Assembly (NCBI GenBank): GCA_025356015.1
Contig: JANXYO010000025.1
Location: forward strand, 1 to 33,830
Source of the DNA: Spirochaetaceae bacterium
GTDB taxonomy: Bacteria > Spirochaetota > Spirochaetia > Treponematales > Rectinemataceae
Direction: 5' to 3'
DNA: 33,830 nucleotides
Both the position numbers and the translations under genes were made by a program. Position 1 is the stretch's first letter, and every line of letters starts with the position of its first letter. The notes under the pieces were generated by a model that had not been told where the DNA came from, ran no database searches, and worked only from the letters and a program-made list of their open reading frames with translations. Shown one piece after another: positions 29,937-33,830 of the stretch.

Positions 29937-31463
29937 ATGCCTTCGACGAAGCGTATCGAAAGCCTTAGGCTCGAAGGCATCACCAAGCGGTTCCCGGGGG
30001 TCCTCGCCTGCGACGACATCTCCCTCGAGGTGGGAGCAGGCGAGGTTCTCGCCCTCGTCGGCGAGAACGGCGCGGGCAAGACGACCCTCATGAACATCCT
30101 CATGGGCCTCTACCAGCCCGATTACGGCAGGATCGTCATCAATGGGGAGGAAGCCCGCTTCCGGGGCCCCAGCGACGCCTTTGCCGCGGGCATCGGCATG
30201 GTCCATCAGCACTTCATGCTCGTGCCAAACATGACCGTGACCGAGAACGTCGCCCTTGGCCTCAAGGAACTGCATCACCCCTTCCACCTCGACCTCGCCT
30301 CAGCCCGCAGACGCATCGCCGAGGTCTCCGAGCGTCACCAGCTCGCGGTCAACCCCGAGGCCTATGTCTGGCAGCTTTCGGTAGGTGAACAGCAGCGCGT
30401 CGAGCTCGTGAAGACCCTCTGCTTCGGAGCCAGATTCCTCATCCTTGACGAGCCGACCTCGGCCCTGACCCCCCAGGAGACCGACGAGCTCATCGAGCGG
30501 CTCAAGCGGATGACGGCGGAGCTTTCCGTAATTTTCATCAGCCACAAGCTCGGAGAGGTGAAGGCCCTCTGCGACCGGGTCACCATCCTCAGACAGGGAA
30601 GGGTGGCCTTCAACGGCAGGACTCAAGACCACACAAGCGGGGATCTCGCCGCGCTGATGACGGGCCACGAGGTGAACCTGCCGCGCAATGCCTGCGTCGA
30701 GGCCTGTGGCGAGCAGCGGCTCAAGGTGAGCGCGCTCATGGTGCGTGGCGACCGGGGGAACCTGGCCCTGAACGGCCTGGACCTGGAGCTGCGCTCGGGC
30801 GAGATCCTGGGCATAGCCGGCGTCTCGGGCAACGGGCAGAGGGAGCTCGCCGATGCCCTCGCCGGTCTCCGCAAGGTCGAGTCGGGCTCGATCGGGCTCT
30901 GCGGCGAGGAGATAGCCAACCGCCGCCCCCGCGCCATCATCGATGCCGGCATGGGCTACATCCCCGAGGACAGGCACACCGAGGGCATAGTCCCCTCCTT
31001 CTCGATCAAGGAGAACCTCGTCCTCAAGGACTTCGCCTCTCAGAGGTTCTCGACAGCATCCTTCCTCAGGCTCGAACGTATCGACGAGAACGCCGAGGAG
31101 CTGCGCGAGCGCTTCGACATCAGGGCCTCTTCGACGGCGACCTCGGCTGGGTCCCTCTCCGGTGGCAATATCCAGAAGGTGATCCTCGCGCGGGAGCTCG
31201 CGCGGGGACCGAAGGTCCTTGTGGCGGTCTATCCGACACGGGGCCTCGACATGGGGGCCGAGGAGTTCATCCACGCCCAGCTCCTCGAGCGCCGGGCCGA
31301 GGGAGTCGCGATCCTCCTCATCTCGGAGGAGCTCGAGGAGCTCATGAACCTCTCGGACAGGATCGCCGTGATCTACAAGGGACGCATATCGAAGGTCCTC
31401 GAGGCCCCCGAGGCGACGAGGCGGAGGCTGGGAATGCTGATGGCTGGGCTTGCAGATGAATAA
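29937..31463 (+). CDS. Nucleoside ABC transporter ATPase, two fused nucleotide-binding domains
   Basis: 508 residues with two ABC domains. The first (about 8-245) has Walker A GENGAGKTT, signature LSVGEQQR and Walker B LILDEPTSALTP, with a switch ISHKL. The second (about 262-505) has a degenerate Walker A (GVSGNGQREL in place of GKT), signature LSGGNIQK and Walker B LVAVYPTRGLD, with an altered catalytic residue. This asymmetry is normal for the BMP-type and sugar-type dual ATPases. It energises the two permeases encoded next. GGAGG lies 5 nt before the ATG; the frame is open further upstream but without a good start. It overlaps the first permease gene by 8 nt. Confidence 0.95.
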   Translation: MPSTKRIESLRLEGITKRFPGVLACDDISLEVGAGEVLALVGENGAGKTTLMNILMGLYQPDYGRIVINGEEARFRGPSDAFAAGIGMVHQHFMLVPNMTVTENVALGLKELHHPFHLDLASARRRIAEVSERHQLAVNPEAYVWQLSVGEQQRVELVKTLCFGARFLILDEPTSALTPQETDELIERLKRMTAELSVIFISHKLGEVKALCDRVTILRQGRVAFNGRTQDHTSGDLAALMTGHEVNLPRNACVEACGEQRLKVSALMVRGDRGNLALNGLDLELRSGEILGIAGVSGNGQRELADALAGLRKVESGSIGLCGEEIANRRPRAIIDAGMGYIPEDRHTEGIVPSFSIKENLVLKDFASQRFSTASFLRLERIDENAEELRERFDIRASSTATSAGSLSGGNIQKVILARELARGPKVLVAVYPTRGLDMGAEEFIHAQLLERRAEGVAILLISEELEELMNLSDRIAVIYKGRISKVLEAPEATRRRLGMLMAGLADE

Positions 31464-32589
31464 GGGATTCAATGCCCTCTACGGCACGATCGTGATAGCC
31501 GCCTCGGCCCTCGCGGCGATAGCGATGGCCGCCGTCATCCTCATCGCGGTCGGGGCCGACGCCCTGGGGACCTTCCGCGTCATCCTCACCGATCCCTTGA
31601 AGGACACCTTCGGCCTCACCGAGATCCTCGTGCGGGCTGTCCCCCTCATCCTCATAGCCCTTGGGATCGCCGTGGCCTTCCGCTCGGGCATCCTGAACAT
31701 CGGGGCCGAGGGCCAGATGCAGGCCGGAATCATCGCGGCGACGGCCGCCGCCCTCTACCTCCCCGGCCTCCCAAAGGCCGTCCTCCTGCCCCTCGTCCTC
31801 GCGGCAGGAGCCCTTGGGGGAGGAATATGGGCATGGATCGCCGGAGCCCTGAAGGCGAGGCTCGGAGTCAACGAAATTCTCTCGACGGTGATGCTCAACT
31901 ACATAGCCGCCCAGTTCTACACCTTCTTCCTGCGCGGTCCCATGATCGACCCGAACGAGCTGCAGACAGGCTCGGGCACCCCCCAGTCGCCGCGCCTCCC
32001 CAAGGAAGCCTGGCTCGACCGTCTCATCCCCGGCACCCGTCTCCACACGGGCCTGATCATCGCCATCGTCCTCGCCGTCCTTGTATTCCTCTTCCTCTGG
32101 AGGACCACCTCGGGATTCCGCATGCGCGCCGCGGGAGCAGAGGAGAAGGCCGCGCGCTACGCCGGCATCGATGTCGAGAAGTACATCATCGCCGCGATGG
32201 TGGTGAGCGGAGCCTTCGCGGGTCTCGCCGGAGCCGTCGAACTCACGGGCGTCCACCGCCGTGCGATCGAGGGCATCACCTCGGGCTACGGTTTCTCAGG
32301 CATCGTCGTCGCCCTCTTCGGCGGCCTCCATCCCGCGGGCATCGTCCCCGCCGCCGTCTTCTTCGGCCTCCTCATCCTCGGAGCCGACATGACCCAGCGA
32401 TCGATGGGCGTGCCCGCCAACATGGTCCTCGTCCTCCAGGGGGCAGTGATCCTCGCCATCGTCTCAGCCCAGATGTTCCTGGGCAATCCCTACGCGCGCG
32501 ACAGGCTCGCGAGAAGGCTCAGGCTCCCGAGAAGGCCGGGGCCCAAGACGCTGGAAGACGCCGCGGCGGAAGGCGGGCTCAAGCAGTGA
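31456..32589 (+). CDS. Nucleoside ABC transporter permease 1
   Basis: 377 residues, with eight or more hydrophobic segments of the BPD_transp_2 family: AVPLILIALGIAVAFRSGILN, NIGAEGQMQAGIIAA, LGVNEILSTVMLNYIA, and SGAFAGLAGAVELTGVHRR are typical. A polar C-terminal tail (about 340-377) is cytoplasmic. It forms half of the channel with the following permease. The ATG at 31456 overlaps the ATPase stop by 8 nt (a TTG at 31450 is also in frame). The next permease begins at GTG 32586, overlapping the TGA. Confidence 0.93.
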   Translation: MNKGFNALYGTIVIAASALAAIAMAAVILIAVGADALGTFRVILTDPLKDTFGLTEILVRAVPLILIALGIAVAFRSGILNIGAEGQMQAGIIAATAAALYLPGLPKAVLLPLVLAAGALGGGIWAWIAGALKARLGVNEILSTVMLNYIAAQFYTFFLRGPMIDPNELQTGSGTPQSPRLPKEAWLDRLIPGTRLHTGLIIAIVLAVLVFLFLWRTTSGFRMRAAGAEEKAARYAGIDVEKYIIAAMVVSGAFAGLAGAVELTGVHRRAIEGITSGYGFSGIVVALFGGLHPAGIVPAAVFFGLLILGADMTQRSMGVPANMVLVLQGAVILAIVSAQMFLGNPYARDRLARRLRLPRRPGPKTLEDAAAEGGLKQ

Positions 32590-33536
32590 GCATCCTCGAC
32601 ATCATCATGAACATCCTGGCAATCGGCGTACCCTTTTCGGTCGCCCTCCTCCTCGCGGCCTTGGGCGAGATGTTCAACCAGCGCGCGGGGGTCTTCAACC
32701 TCGGCTGCGAGGGCATCATGAGCATGGGCGCCTTCCTCGCATTCCTGCCTCCCTTCTTCCTCAAGACGGGGGCACTCGCGCCATGGGCCAACCTCCTCGG
32801 CTTCGCCGGAGCGGCGGCGGCCGGCGCCGTCCTTGGACTCCTGTTCGCCCTCGTGACGGTCAGCTTCCGCGCTCCCCAGGGCATCGCAGGCATAGGACTC
32901 CAGATGCTCGGCTGGGGTGCCGCGGGAACCCTCTTCAGGCACTACGTGGGCGGCGTCACAGGGATAGGCGGAGTGCCTCCCCTGCCCATCCCTTTTCTAT
33001 CGCAGATTCCCTTCTTCGGTCCTGTCCTCTTCAACCACAACATTGTCGCCTACCTCGCCTTCCTCGCGGTGCCCGCCAGCTGGTATGTGCTTTTCAAGAC
33101 GCCCTGGGGCCTGAAGGTCAGGGCCGCCGGCACCCATCCCCGCGCGGCCGACACCATGGGCATCAAGGTGACGAGGGTCCGCTACCAGGCCCTCGCCCTC
33201 GGAGGTGCCATGGCAGGACTCGCCGGGGCCTACCTGTCGCTCTGCCAGGCGAAGATGTTCGCCGACGACATTGTCGCGGGGCGCGGCTCCATCGCCGTGG
33301 CCCTTGTCTACTTCGGAAGGTGGCATCCGGCCTGGATCCTCTCGGGAGCCCTCCTGTTCAGCCTGGCCCAGGCACTGCAGCTGTCGATCCAGGTGCTGGG
33401 GATCAAGTTCCCCTACGAGTTCGCCGTGATGCTTCCCTACGCGCTTGTCATCGCTGTCCTTGCCTTCTCTCGCCGTTCAAGGCTCCGCGGTCCCGCCGAG
33501 CTTGGAAAACCCTACGATCGGGAGACCCGCATCTAA
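32586..33536 (+). CDS. Nucleoside ABC transporter permease 2
   Basis: 316 residues, also of the BPD_transp_2 family. Typical blocks are LLLAALGEMFNQRAGVFNLG and GCEGIMSMGAFLAFL near the N-terminus, APQGIAGIGLQMLGWG in the middle and AGTHPRAADTMGIKV with LGGAMAGLAGAYLSL towards the end. It pairs with permease 1. The start is GTG overlapping the upstream stop (GTGA), a coupling style also used at 10053 and 27651. It is the last gene of the transporter; no convincing terminator follows before the molybdenum-hydroxylase gene 28 nt later, so that gene may be in the same transcript. Confidence 0.93.
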   Translation: MSILDIIMNILAIGVPFSVALLLAALGEMFNQRAGVFNLGCEGIMSMGAFLAFLPPFFLKTGALAPWANLLGFAGAAAAGAVLGLLFALVTVSFRAPQGIAGIGLQMLGWGAAGTLFRHYVGGVTGIGGVPPLPIPFLSQIPFFGPVLFNHNIVAYLAFLAVPASWYVLFKTPWGLKVRAAGTHPRAADTMGIKVTRVRYQALALGGAMAGLAGAYLSLCQAKMFADDIVAGRGSIAVALVYFGRWHPAWILSGALLFSLAQALQLSIQVLGIKFPYEFAVMLPYALVIAVLAFSRRSRLRGPAELGKPYDRETRI

Positions 33537-33564
33537 GCGCGGCGCTCCGCAAAGGCCCACTAGC

Positions 33565-33830
33565 ATGGTTCGTTTTACCCTTAATGGTTCGCCCGCGGCC
33601 TCGGCGGGCGGACAGAGTCTCCTTGATTACCTCAGGAAGGATGCGCGCATCACGAGCGCGAAGAACGCCTGTGGCGAGGGCGCCTGCGGCGCCTGCTCGG
33701 TGATCGTGGACGGTGCCCTCCTCGCCTCCTGCGTCATGCCGGTCGAGCGCATCGCGGGCAAGACCGTCCTCACGGTCGAGGGAATCCCGAGCGAGGAGAT
33801 GGACATCTACGCGCGCGCCTTCGCCGAGGC
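33565..33830 (+). CDS. [2Fe-2S] subunit of a molybdenum hydroxylase (xanthine dehydrogenase type), partial
   Basis: The frame is open from the ATG at 33565 to the right edge (88 codons). The N-terminus is a plant-type ferredoxin domain with the spacing C-x4-C-x2-C-x11-C (Cys36, 41, 44, 56: NACGEGACGACSVI...LLASC), which is characteristic of the small iron-sulphur subunit of xanthine dehydrogenase and related enzymes. A second [2Fe-2S] helical domain should follow outside the window. It passes electrons from the molybdenum subunit. AAGG lies about 9 nt before the ATG. Its position behind a nucleoside importer fits purine catabolism, though other substrates (CO, aldehydes, nicotinate) use the same subunit. 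Confidence 0.88.
   Translation, partial: MVRFTLNGSPAASAGGQSLLDYLRKDARITSAKNACGEGACGACSVIVDGALLASCVMPVERIAGKTVLTVEGIPSEEMDIYARAFAE

Noticed and set aside
30770-31463. Second half of the nucleoside ATPase as a decayed domain because of its degenerate Walker A
   Set aside because: This degeneracy is usual for dual ATPases of this transporter family.

Overview
The window is GC-rich, densely coded bacterial DNA. It looks chromosomal: there is no phage, insertion sequence, plasmid gene, CRISPR array, tRNA or rRNA. The gene set suggests a high-GC spirochaete of the Treponema/Spirochaeta group. The supporting evidence is a YaaR-like/bactofilin/M23-peptidase operon, a 7TMR-DISM receptor fused to a SpoIIE-type phosphatase, FliG- and MotA-related proteins, and a BMP-family nucleoside ABC transporter. 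The lineage is an inference from gene content, not from a marker gene.

Layout. 1-2455 (minus): a four-gene cell-envelope/shape operon (M23 peptidase, bactofilin, YaaR-like protein, unknown protein running off the edge). 2623-5439 (plus): a metallo-beta-lactamase-fold hydrolase and htpG. 5436-7758: a sugar-phosphate nucleotidyltransferase (minus), divergent from a left-handed beta-helix protein plus a HAD phosphatase (plus). 7819-11711 (plus): an ABC importer of the Fe(III)/2-aminoethylphosphonate type, with a long inverted repeat after the binding-protein gene and a cluster of strong hairpins after the permease gene. 11843-15767 (minus): receptor-phosphatase, bifunctional-nuclease-like protein and polyprenyl synthase. 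15803-17865: rlmE (plus), a PTS IIA protein (minus) and a TonB-like protein carrying an in-frame 15-bp tandem repeat (plus). 17868-20076 (minus): a TonB-dependent receptor behind a clear cobalamin riboswitch, hence BtuB-like. 20237-22476 (plus): histidine kinase and OmpR-type regulator. 22489-24051 (minus): a lipoprotein and an outer-membrane barrel protein with a near-consensus promoter. 24506-25486 (minus): a histone-H1-like Lys/Ala-rich protein. 25729-28751 (plus): a YihY-family membrane protein fused to a cyclic-nucleotide-binding domain, then two soluble proteins resembling the cytoplasmic parts of MotA, the second fused to FliG-like repeats. 28888-33536 (plus): a complete BMP-type nucleoside ABC transporter. 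At the right edge, the [2Fe-2S] subunit of a molybdenum hydroxylase begins.

How the genes fit together. The cobalamin riboswitch, receptor and nearby TonB-like protein suggest vitamin B12 uptake across an outer membrane. The nucleoside importer followed by a xanthine-dehydrogenase-type subunit suggests purine uptake and oxidation. The M23/bactofilin operon is probably involved in peptidoglycan remodelling and cell shape. The least explained genes are the membrane-helix-free MotA-like/FliG-like pair at 27187-28751, the YihY-cNMP fusion and the H1-like protein. Several plus-strand genes have a good -10 box 6-8 nt before the ATG and no Shine-Dalgarno sequence, which suggests leaderless mRNAs.
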